The position numbers and the translations under genes were made by a program. Source: Colius striatus (Eukaryota; Chordata; Aves; Coliiformes; Coliidae). Taken from it: DNA of 64,000 nucleotides. Where the stretch lies: NCBI RefSeq assembly GCF_028858725.1, contig NC_084763.1:5394001-5458000 (forward strand). The letters are read 5' to 3'. This document shows, piece after piece, positions 35,624 to 45,609 of the stretch (positions within the stretch are counted from its first letter, which is position 1; each line of letters opens with the position of its first letter). The notes under the pieces were generated by a model. That model saw only the letters and a list, made by a program, of their open reading frames with translations, was not told where the DNA came from and did no database searches.

Positions 35624-38243
35624 CTGCAAGGATAAAAATGAACGAGGAACATTTGTGAGTTAAAGCTCTGAAGGTAAAGGAAGGTGGTAACTTTATGTTC
35701 CTACCCATCAGAGATGTTTCATGACTAAATTCTGTGAAACATTGATGCTGGGACAAGCTTTTCCTCTTTAGATCAAGAGGGAAGGGCCTCAGGTTGTGCC
35801 AGGGGAGGTTTAGATTTGATATTAGGAAAAACTTCTTCACTGAAGGGTTGTCAGCCCCTGTGCCAGGCTGTCCAAGGAAGTGGGGGAGTGCCCAGCCCTG
35901 GAGGGACCCCAAAGCTGTGGAGCTGAGGTGCTGAGGGCCGTGGGTGAGTGATGGGCTTGGTAGGGTGAGAGGAGGGCTGGGACTCCAGGAGCTTAAAGGG
36001 CTTTTCCAACCACACAATTCTGTGGGGATGTTGTGGGTATTTCTGTTTGAAGGCAAAGGCTTTGCAGTGAGCTGGCTACAGAGGCAAGCCTGTAACTGCA
36101 GGGGTTTTCTCACCGCCAGTGAAAGCCTCGTGTCAGGGCTTCACACTCGAGTCCTGGCCCTCAGCTCACTGCTGGCTTGGTGTGTCCCTGGGCACTGGCC
36201 ACCAAAGTGTGTTTTATCCACTACCTCCATCATCCTTCCCTCACTTGCAAACTATGTCTAACATTGACATTTTACCCACTGTTTTTACAACAAAGTGCAT
36301 TTCAGTATGAAAAGGAACACTCCTCCTGTGTCCCCACTCCCTTTCCCAGCCAACATGCAGAACTGCCACTTCCAGGTATGGTTTCCACTGGTAGATGTCC
36401 TGATCCTGTAAATGCTCTCAGGTACAAACAGATCAGAAATATCCCCTGCACACACTCCCTGAGAAGGGCTGTGCAGCACAGCAGGTGCTGAGCTGGGACA
36501 ATTGCACCCAGAGGTGGAGGATCAGGCTCAGGCTTCCCTGCACCCCATCCCTGGCGCTTTGTAAAGGCTTGTTTGCAGCGCTGGCACAGGCTGTCCCGTA
36601 GATACACAGGTACAGGGAATCTTCCCAGCTCTGCCTACACTGAGGCTTCTCTTTGTGTACTGGTGGCATTTGCCCCTCCTTGCTGCCCACAGCTGCTTTC
36701 AGTACAGGCAGAGCAGGAACACAAAGCTCTCGATGCAGGATGCTCCCAGGCACACTGCACAGACACCTCAACAAAAGCACTTGGAGAACCTGCTCGTGTC
36801 TTTCATCAAAACCTCCTTAACCTTTAGTTTCCACTCGGGGTTTGTTGATTTTTTTCCCCCCTACACTGACAATTACTTGACAGGCAGCTTACTAAAAAGT
36901 TACTTTACCCCCTGACTTCCACAGAACTGTGGATTAACGTTTTCTAACTTGAGTATCTCACAACAGTCAGGACTAGATGCAAAACGACACAGGATCAATT
37001 CTGCCTTCAGGTTCAGCTGGTGTCTATCTCTTGTTGCTCACAGGACTGCTGACAGGGTTTCCAGATTACTCACAGTCTGCTTTTGTGACTTGTTTTTCTG
37101 GGAACTGATCAGAAAGGAAAGGCTTGCTGTGGGCTCACTTTTGTTGATAAAGGACAAAATACAGTGGAAAGCTTTTAGCACAAGCTCCTTCCTAAGCAAT
37201 GCTGTGTCTCAGCCTCCTCCAGCTGGTCCTGTACCTGAGTCTGCCATTCTGGCCACCTTCTAGAGTTGCCATCAGTTATTGAACTTTCTGCTCCTACCCT
37301 TGACCTGGCTGAGATTTCAGTGAAGAACATACTGCTTGCTGCTCCTCACATACCCTCCCTAAATAATCAGGGGGCTCAGCACCTCCGATCCTCTCTACTT
37401 TTTCCTCCTTCTAATCATCCCACCCCTGTTTATATGGAGAGAAACCGAGGCAGAGATAACAACACAAGCTTGACTCACACACTCCATTTCCAACCATTAA
37501 ATGACCACCAAAAAGTTTTACTGGTTTCAGCAAAACTTGACACAATTAAAGTTTCAGGAAAAACTCTGGAGCTCAGCAAAAGTTTAGGTCAACTTGCCAC
37601 CTTCTGCTTGGTCCCTAAGCTTTCAATTTTGGCTGAGCAACACCACTGATAGGAGAGGAGAAAGTTAAAGCCATTAGCCAAGCTACAGGGAAGCAGCAGG
37701 GTCGCAGCTTGCCATGGGTCTGCCCCACATGAGCAGTGAGAGACCAGCCTGGCTCTCCCTCTGGGCACACAGATTTCTCTCAGCACACCAAACTCACTCT
37801 GCTGCAGATCCATCAGGTCTAAGCTTACTGTGAGGACAAGATGCTATTAACTCTCTAAAATAGCATCTTACTTGGACTCAGCAGCTGTGTACTCCCCCTG
37901 CGCTGCAAAAGCGAGTAGCTTTCGTGTTGGAAAGCAGCGTTGGCAATCCCTGCAGGAGATCAAAGCCTGGGTGAAGCCAGGCCTGTGGCCACAGCCCTCA
38001 GTGCAGGGCTGGGGGACAGGAAAAGCAGCCTGGGTGCTGCAGGCTCCTGTGTGCTCTCCCTGCAGGGCACCTTCAGCCAGGCTGCACCGGTGCCCTCTCC
38101 ATCACTCCAAAAACTGGGCACAAGAGTGCAGAGTGCAGCTGCCTACATTAGTTCAGGGGAGGGAAAGCCCCAAAGGAAAACAAGGAAACCCAGAGGGAAA
38201 GAGCCAGGGAGAAGCACTGAGGCAGATAGAGGGAGGCACTCAC
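35624..38243 (-). other. Inferred PRLH2 5' UTR intron (2.6 kb)
   Basis: It joins the leader-exon donor CAG|GTGAGT to the acceptor at 35624. It contains an old CR1 at 35785-36025. Open frames inside are unsupported. Confidence 0.55.
35785..36025 (+). mobile_element. Old CR1 fragment
   Basis: Plus orientation, diverged: gggaggtttagatttgatat, aggaaaaacttcttcactga, and the end gcttttccaaccacacaatt. Same old subfamily as 19866-20097. Confidence 0.8.
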
Positions 38244-38295
38244 CTGTCTGCAGCCAAGCTGCTCCGCAGGTAGCCACAGCTCCGAGCAGAAGCTG
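38244..38295 (-). other. PRLH2: Inferred PRLH2 leader exon (5' UTR)
   Basis: On the minus strand, about 30 bp after a TATA box, a short stretch ends GGCTGCAGACAG|GTGAGTG, a near-perfect donor. The transcription start is inferred at about 38295 from the TATA position. No ATG-started frame is needed here; the exon would be purely untranslated. Confidence 0.55.
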
Positions 38296-38318
38296 GGCAG
38301 CTGCTGGGGGCTCGTGCC

Positions 38319-38325
38319 TTTTATA
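38319..38325 (-). promoter_or_regulatory. TATA box of the PRLH2 promoter
   Basis: TATAAAA on the minus strand, within ccagTATAAAAGGcacg. A strong TATA box about 30 bp before the inferred leader exon fits a tightly regulated neuropeptide gene. No CpG island is present here, in contrast to EIF1B. Confidence 0.65.
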
Positions 38326-38356
38326 CTGGAGGGAAGTGGGCTTGAAGCAGGGGGGG

Positions 38357-38386
38357 TGAGTCAAGAGGTGGGCCAGGAGGACGTCA
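38357..38386 (-). promoter_or_regulatory. AP-1 and CRE-like sites upstream of the TATA box
   Basis: A perfect AP-1 core (TGAGTCA / TGACTCA) lies at 38357-38363 and a one-mismatch CRE (minus strand TGACGTCC) at 38379-38386, about 35-60 bp upstream of the TATA box. CREs at this distance are typical of neuropeptide promoters such as somatostatin and VIP (established knowledge). Their use here is inference. Confidence 0.45.
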
Positions 38387-41300
38387 GCAGTACTAGTGAG
38401 CAAAATTTAAATGTACAAAAGGAGGGGTAGGGAAGTGTGGCTCTGTTGGAAAGCCATTGATCAGGGCAGGGAGCAGGAGCTGTGGTGGAGCTGGGGGATT
38501 CTGAGGGGGGACTGGCAGGACAGAGGGCTAAGGGCCCCAGCCCACCCAGGGGAGAGAGGAGGGGAGGAGGCTGCTGCTACGTCCCTGGGGATGAGGGGGG
38601 GACACAGGCAGAGCTGAGCAGCACCAGCAGCCATGCTCTGCACCAAGGAGCCAAGCTCTGCCTGCTGCCCAGCCAAGACATGGGCCCTGAGGCACGTCTG
38701 CAGGGGCAGAACACCCATGGCAAGGGAGTGAGGTGTGGGGAGGAAGAGGGGACACGCAGTGGGAAGCTCTCAGGGCCACCAAGCTGGAGCAGTCAGTGCA
38801 CACCCCCCTTCCCAGCCCTTGTTCCTCTTGCTGTTGTCCCTCCTCTGCTTTTTGCCTGGGATCTCACTTGATGGCAGCTCTTGTCCCATCCAGCCCTTAA
38901 CCCACAGCCGGCGTCAGTGCACCCACACGTAAGATTTAGGCCGTGTGGCAATGCAGCACCCAAGCAGCTGATGAAATCAGTTGTGATTGAGTGCTTAAGC
39001 AAGTGCTTACTGGTAGGAAGTCGGATGTGCATCAGGTTAGTATCTGGAGCAATATTGTGTTTGTACAATAGGCGTCTCTTCTGCGCTGGTATTTTTAGCT
39101 CTGTCTCCTAAGTAAGGTGTCAGTGCAGTCTTGCCCTTGGAGATCTCACTGTTTTAATAGCTGAGACTGTGTTGCCTGTCAAAGTTTGTGGAGGAGCAGC
39201 AGTGGAACTGGCAGATGTTTCATTCCCTGGGCACCATCCTACGAGAGGCTGAGATGGGAGGCATCTCTGGGCTGCCCAGGCACTGCAGGCTCCCTTGCTG
39301 AGGCCTTTGCAGACGCAGGGTTGTGCTCTGCTCCTGGTGAGACTCACTAACCTGAAGAAACCACTAAGCTGTGCTTAGAAGAGGGGGCTCAGAGGCATGA
39401 CCTGATCCACAAGCAGAGGCTGGGTAGGAAATGCTGCAGTCCCATTAGGATGAAGTGGAAGTTGAACAACAAATCTATCACAGGCTTTGTCTCTAAAGAT
39501 GCTTCCAGTTGGGAAAGCCTCAAAGTACAAATGACACTGTTGCACTGCAGGCACCTCCCAAAAGAAATGAGATTATGGGTTTTTCCCTAGGGACAATTTG
39601 CGGGGTGCTTCTACAAGGGAGCTTCTACTGGCATTGTTCCCGGCTCTGCCCTTACTCAGTACCCAGGCATCGAGTGGGTGACCTCAGCACAGTGGGGTAT
39701 GGCCACCAACTGTGGGGACTGCAAGAATTGTCTCATTTCTGTGTAACAGTTTGCTCTGGGGCATGTTTATGGACACAAATGGTAAAGAAGCCTGAGAAAC
39801 ACTCTTCCGTTCTCCAGTTTCCAGCTAGTAACAGCTACAACAAGAGTCTTCCTCATCCAGGCTTTCAAGAGTTTACTCAGACTACTCAGGATGACAACTG
39901 CAAAACATGGAGAGCACTTCAAGTCCACGATAGCACAAAAGGTCTTTCTCCAGCTAACACAATCAATAATGTATATCCACACTTTCCTCAGCAGCCTCCT
40001 TTCAGCGTGTTCCCTTTGAACCTGCCAACGCTCCCTACCTAAAGATCAATCTGACCCGGGAACCAGGCTTCCGCTGCATGAGCTCTGGCTGCAGCGTGGA
40101 GGGGGATCTTCTTAAAGCTCCTCGTGGTTTTGCATCATAGATATCTTCCCTTACAGCTCTTCACATTGTTTTTTAGACCAGAAATGTGGGTATCCTTTCT
40201 TGATCTCTAGCGAGCGACTGCTGGAGTGAGGGCTTTTTCTCTCCGGGATATGTAGGAAGGACCCTGCCCTGCTCAGCAGGGGATCATTTGAGATGATCCT
40301 GTCATCTCAAAACAGAAGTAAAAGCCTTTTTCATCCTCTTTTTCTAGCCTTGCTGGTGCTGCAGCACGAGCCTTTGGGTGGCCCGGATCGTTTCCACCGA
40401 TCGATACCTGCGTGGCAGTTCCCACGGCAGATCAAACTGCAGCGCTTTCATCTCAACGTGCTTTGCTTGTTGGGAAAAGCTGCCTGCAAAATAACATGCC
40501 ATACAAGGGAAAATCATTATTAGGAGAGACAGCATTTCAAATGCTCTAGTGTGACGAGGACTGAGGTCTGTCTACTGCTGTTTCTTGTTTTTTGCTGGTG
40601 GCCAGCAAAGAAGAGCTCGGGAAGAGACTTAACAATTAGCAATGAAGACTAATAAACCATGTGGCAGTCTATTTAAATGAGGCATTCCTCTTACCAAAGT
40701 ACTGCTTTACTTCATCCTCACTGACTGGTAGTTATCATTTCTTTCCCCCAGCCCGCAGCTGATCTGCCAGAGTGTTCTTTTCAGTACTCAGAAGCTTCAC
40801 AGAAGTCATCCTGACTTCTCAGGGCCTTTGCAGCAGCTGCCACTTTGTTTCATTTTACTTTGTCACCCTGCTCATAGCAGGGCTGAGGAAAGCTGAGGTC
40901 ATGCAGCACAAAAATGGGGAAGCCACTCAGATTTGAGAGGAACTGGAGGGGGAAGAACTGTCAGGGGAAAGGGGTGATGCAAGAGGGAACAAGGGAGATC
41001 ATTTAGCGGACAGCCTGGTCTGCAGTGAAGAGGCAGAGGTTTGTGGGTTAAAACCTTCCTCTTTTTTCTGTGGTTCTGAGAGGCTGTGCACATGCTCTCT
41101 TCTTGGGAAGGTCTCATGTCCATCAGTTTCCTACCCCACACCCAGCCAAGGGCTTCTGCACATAAATCTCCCGTGTAGGTTATGGGAGGCAGGAGTAGGG
41201 CTGAGCCTGCTGTTAGCTGAAACATCTCAGTACCAAACTCCACAACCTGGGATGCTCTAAACCCAGAACTTCTATCTGTACTTCTTTTAGAAGGAGCCTT

Positions 41301-42108
41301 CCACAAACAGTAGGTGAAAACCACCAAAGCAAAATCATTGGATGCACCTGGATGGAGAAACATACACTCTCTCCCCCCTACCCCCCAGCCTACAAGTCGT
41401 TGTTTCACACACCAGTATGTGAATAGTTTGCAAATGTCACAAACCACTGCCTGCCCCATGAATCCACCCATTCTTCTGTACAGGACTGCTGTGTGTGAAA
41501 TGAAATAAAACCTTGCTGGTTTTGCTCAGCCTTGAATGAGAGGGAGGGATAACACTGCCCCTGGTGCTGCCTGGAGCTGGGATTCTTAGTTGGGAAGTAT
41601 TCGATGACTGGTAAGAGGCCCGGCTGCACCCATTGAGTTTGGGGGATTCATGAAAAGTTGTATTGAAATCTATTCGGGAAGCCACATCAATCGAAGCAAC
41701 TAGGTGGGACTGTTAATTATGTGTGGCTTTACACCGCTGCCGTTCTCTGCTAACGTTCAGGCTCAAAGGGAAAAATGGGTCTGGCTTCATTTAGGAGCGT
41801 TTTTCAATCGGAGGAAGGGGACCATCTAGTGGTTAACACAGAAATATCGTCTCGCTTTTAATCACTGAGCTCGGAATGAACCTCCACACCTCAAATCCAA
41901 CCGTGTACCGAAGCGAAACCAAACTGCATAGAACACAGCTTCTGGTAAGTCAGACTGCACAGACAAGTGGTTACTGCCAGCACAATTCCCAGTTTGCCCA
42001 GTTCTTCCAGTTAGCTCATGCTTTCTGGAACAGTTAGCATGTAAGTGGGCAGCTCATGTGTAGGCTACAGCCCAGGACATCAGTCTGGTCTCCCCACACC
42101 CTCCTCAG

Positions 42109-42270
42109 AATCAGAATCTCAAGGATTGGAAGGGACCTCGAAAGCTCACCCAGTGCAACCCCCCTGCCAGAGCAGGACCACCTAGAGTAGGTCACACAGG
42201 AACTCAACCAGCTGGGTTTGGAATGTCTCCAGATAAGGAGACTCCACAACCCATCTGGGCAGCCCCTTCA
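42109..42270 (-). mobile_element. CR1 3' end fragment
   Basis: Minus orientation, second subfamily: aatcagaatctcaaggattg, gtgcaacccccctgccag, catctgggcagcccc. About 160 bp. Confidence 0.9.
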
Positions 42271-43242
42271 TCAGCACGCTGCTGAGGCTTCACAACCGAG
42301 TCAGAGCTCGGGTGGAAAAATCCAAGTCAGGCTTGGCATGGTTACAGCCACCTCTGGAGCCATTCTGCTGACAGTACAGAGAGAGGGAGAGGACTTCTTC
42401 TGATTCTTTGGTTGTTCTCCCTCCCTGCCAGGAAGCTTTTGCACAGTGGTTGCAGATGTGCAGCCTCCAAACCCAGCTGGGTATGGTGAGTAGAGCCATC
42501 TAAGCAAGAGCAGGGAAGACTGCAGTCCCAGGAAACAGAGAGAAAATCAAGGAAGGAAATATTTTTGCCTCTCTCAAACATCCAGCACTTGGATGTTATT
42601 TTCAGGGTGCCAACATTAGGCCAGCAACAAAGGCTTGTTTCCAGCACTGGAGTGGAGTGAGATACAGGACAGAAATTTGCACATTCCATGAGCAATCGCT
42701 TTGTCAGGCAACTTAAACTGCTCTTTGAACACTGCACGCTTCAAGCAGCAGCTGCCTGGGTTTCCAGGCTTTGCTGAGGCCAGGTCAGCATGTGAGCATG
42801 CCATTTCTGGGGGCAAAGCACACTGCAGGACTAAGTCCTGCAGGGGATCTGTTTAAAGGAGCAATGCTTCATTACATGAAACTAAATTTTGGCTTTGTAA
42901 AGGCTCCCACGGGATAAAACTTTGGCTGTTATGGTGCTGCCCATGAAAACAATAGTGGAATGTATTGGAAAAGTGTCTGTAGGAAATGTAAAACAATGTT
43001 GTTGTTTGTGGTTATTTTAGGTACTCATAAATAACCTCTAATGACTCACAGCTTGAGAGATGAGCTAAAACACAGCAAAATACAAGCATGGGGATCTCTT
43101 GTTGCTATTCATAACCAGGGCTTAAATAGCTTGAAGACATGATCAAGATAATTAGAGATGATGTTCTCTTCCAGCACAATAGTTGCCAGATTATACATTA
43201 GTCAGGAAAAGGCAAGAGTCTCACTCCCAATCCATTGATTAA

Positions 43243-43492
43243 ACACCTTTTAGGTACTTGTAAGTGTTGATAAAGTCTCCTCTCAGCCTTCTCTTCTCCA
43301 GACTAAACAGCCTCAGGTCCCACAGCCTCTCCTCATAAGGAAGATGCTCCAGTCCCCTGATCATCTTGGTGGCCCTGCCCTGGACTCTCTCCAGCACTTC
43401 CCTGTCCCTCTTGAGCTGAGGAGCCCAAAACTGGACACAGGACTCCAGATAAGGCCTCACCAGGGCAGAGTAGAGGGAGAGGAGAACCCCCC
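43243..43492 (-). mobile_element. Internal CR1 fragment
   Basis: Minus orientation, encoding the CR1 segment [20 protein letters not shown] and [18 protein letters not shown]. It starts abruptly inside the element and lacks the 3' tail, so it is truncated at both ends. Confidence 0.9.
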
Positions 43493-45074
43493 ATGAGACA
43501 CTGGCCAAAGGCCTATTGCCACCAATGGCTGCTCTAGAGAACTGTTCATGGTGGTTTTAAGGATCTTCTTGGCTTGTAAAGAAGCTTTGTTGTCTCCCAG
43601 TCACCAAATCTCAGTTGTCTGTCAACTGTGTGATGAATCCCACAGATGTCCAATGAGCCCATAGGTCTGGGGCAATCCTTCAGTGACAACTAGAAGTAGA
43701 AAACTATTTTAAGTGGATGAAGATTCAAAGCAAGCACAAGAACTGCCCCAGTGAGCAAACAACTCACCTAAATCTACAGAACTTGGACTTGGGATTTGTG
43801 TCTGGAGACCCACTGTCCCCTCATCCATGGCCAAGTCTGTCCCCAGCCTCTGTCCTCTTTGGTTGTCCCAGCACAACCGTGGCAGGATTATGGTTTTAAC
43901 CTTTGAGTTTCTTTTTTAACTCACATCAGTTTGCTGATCTGGCTCACCACAGTGCCCCACACACAGTGGTACTGGCCCAGGCCAGGTGGTAAAACCCAAA
44001 GGTTTCATGGGATGATGATGGGGGAGCAAAAGGCAGAATAAAATTTTACAGAGAGATGTAGAGTTTGCAAAACTGCATCGCAGCCAGAAGTTCCCCACAT
44101 CATTAGTAGTAATGTAAGGTGCCTGAGAGGGGTGCTGCATCTCCCCATCCTCCCGTTACAGCCCAAATCCAGCCTTATGCAGCTGAGTGGGAAAGAGCTG
44201 GACAGCCTCTGCAGCCCCTGCTGCAGCGAAAGGCGTCATCAGCAACGACAGCAAAGGGGAAGCAGAGGTGGTGTACCATGGCAAATGGCAATGTGTTCCC
44301 CAAGAGAAAAAGGAAAGCTTCCTGCAAAGTGCCAGGGAAAGAAACTGTCTGAGATTGACACTCATTGACATTCGTAAAAGTACTGCAGTGCTGGCCCAGG
44401 CCTTGGATCTCAGGAGAGAAACATCCCTTTCGTTTGAGAACACCAAAGCTTAGCATAAAAGCCATAAAACCAGAGAGATACAGGTTGTGGCACTTGTGCC
44501 AACACAACGAGGTTATGGTACATCTGCAACGCCATTAATCCCCTCCTGAAGACTGGCACGGGGGATGGTTCCTCCTCTCCTGCACATTTGCGTTACCGTT
44601 ACACGTACACTGCACACACATTGAACTTATTTACGTGGGGTCTGTCCCCTTTGGGCACATGCTTTTAATCACAGGCTCTCTGGGTCGTCATCTCCGTGTT
44701 CTTTCAGCCCAGAGCATGGGCATCACCAGTTTGTCAATGTCCTTCCTCCCTATCACCGTCACTACTCCTTCACCACCGAGTTCCGACGCTTTGCTTTGTG
44801 TCTTGCTCTACGTCTTACACCTACGTCCTGGACGTCTGCAGGTAGCCGACATCTGCACCCTAGGTGTTTTAAGGCAGATGAAGCTAAAGCTAGAAGGGAA
44901 CGTTCTATGTCAAGGCCATAAGCCTCAGCACGGGTTCTCCCACACCGCCTGAGCGGAGCACGGCTGCGCGGAGCAGGCAGCCGGCGGGGAACGGAACAAA
45001 ACGGGGCGGGGGGCGCCGTGGAGCGGCAGCGCGGCTGTCAGGGCCCGTCCTGCCCCGCACCGTGCCGCCGGGCT

Positions 45075-45257
45075 CTCTGGGAGCTGTAGTCCGCGGCTGC
45101 CGGGGCCGGTCCTGCCCGGGAGCGAGCGGGCGGGCCCGTGCCGGCGCCGGGCTCTCTGGGAGCTGTAGTCCGCGGCTGCCGGGGCCCGTCCTGCCCGGGA
45201 GCGAGCGGGCGGGCCCGTGCCGGCGCCGGGCTCTCTGGGAGCTGTAGTCCGCGGCCA
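45075..45257. repeat. 79-bp tandem repeat with ZNF143-like motifs
   Basis: The block ctctgggagctgtagtccgc starts at 45075, 45154 and 45233 with an exact 79-bp period; intervening DNA (gcccgggagcgagcgggcgg) is also repeated, giving about 2.3 copies nearly identical in sequence. The reverse complement of the block reads ACTACAGCTCCCAGAG, close to the ACTACAAYTCCCAG part of the ZNF143 (SBS) promoter motif. Confidence 0.9.
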
Positions 45258-45578
45258 GGGCGGCCGGGCACGGCCCTTCCCGTGGGGCAGCGCGGCCCGG
45301 CCGAGCCGCCATTTCGGGAGGCCGAGCGTTGGTCGCGCTCGGTAACGGTGTCGTCGGGCGCGGGGCGGGTGCTTCCACCCTGTGCTCTTTCCCTTTACGC
45401 CTCCTTCCCCTCCTTTGACTCCTTTCTATCTCTCGGGTCCGCCTCCCCTCCCTCCCTCCCGTTCCCACCCTCCCATTCCCTCCCCTCCCCGCCGGGCACT
45501 GCGGGGCCGGAGCCGTGACCCGAGCAGACGCCGCCGCGGCCTTTTCCCCGCTGCCAGAGGCTCTCGTCGCGGGGTCGC

Positions 45579-45609
45579 ATGTCCTCTATCCAGAACCTCC
45601 AGTCCTTCG
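45579..45609 (+). CDS. EIF1B: EIF1B coding exon 1
   Basis: ATG at 45579 inside the CpG island. Encodes [10 protein letters not shown] plus the first base of Asp; donor TTCG|GTAAGA (phase 1). Confidence 0.97.

Larger units (their letters stand above)
38420..44940. other. Intergenic region between PRLH2 and EIF1B
   Basis: No gene recognised. CR1 copies lie at 42109-42270 and 43243-43492. A 177-codon plus frame (39509-40042, TTG start) and a 190-codon minus frame (41471-40899) exist without splice or homology support; both are listed under findings or rejections. Confidence 0.6.

Noticed and set aside
40899-41471. 190-codon minus-strand frame
   Set aside because: Low-information composition rich in Pro, Leu and Cys, with no domain or splice context.
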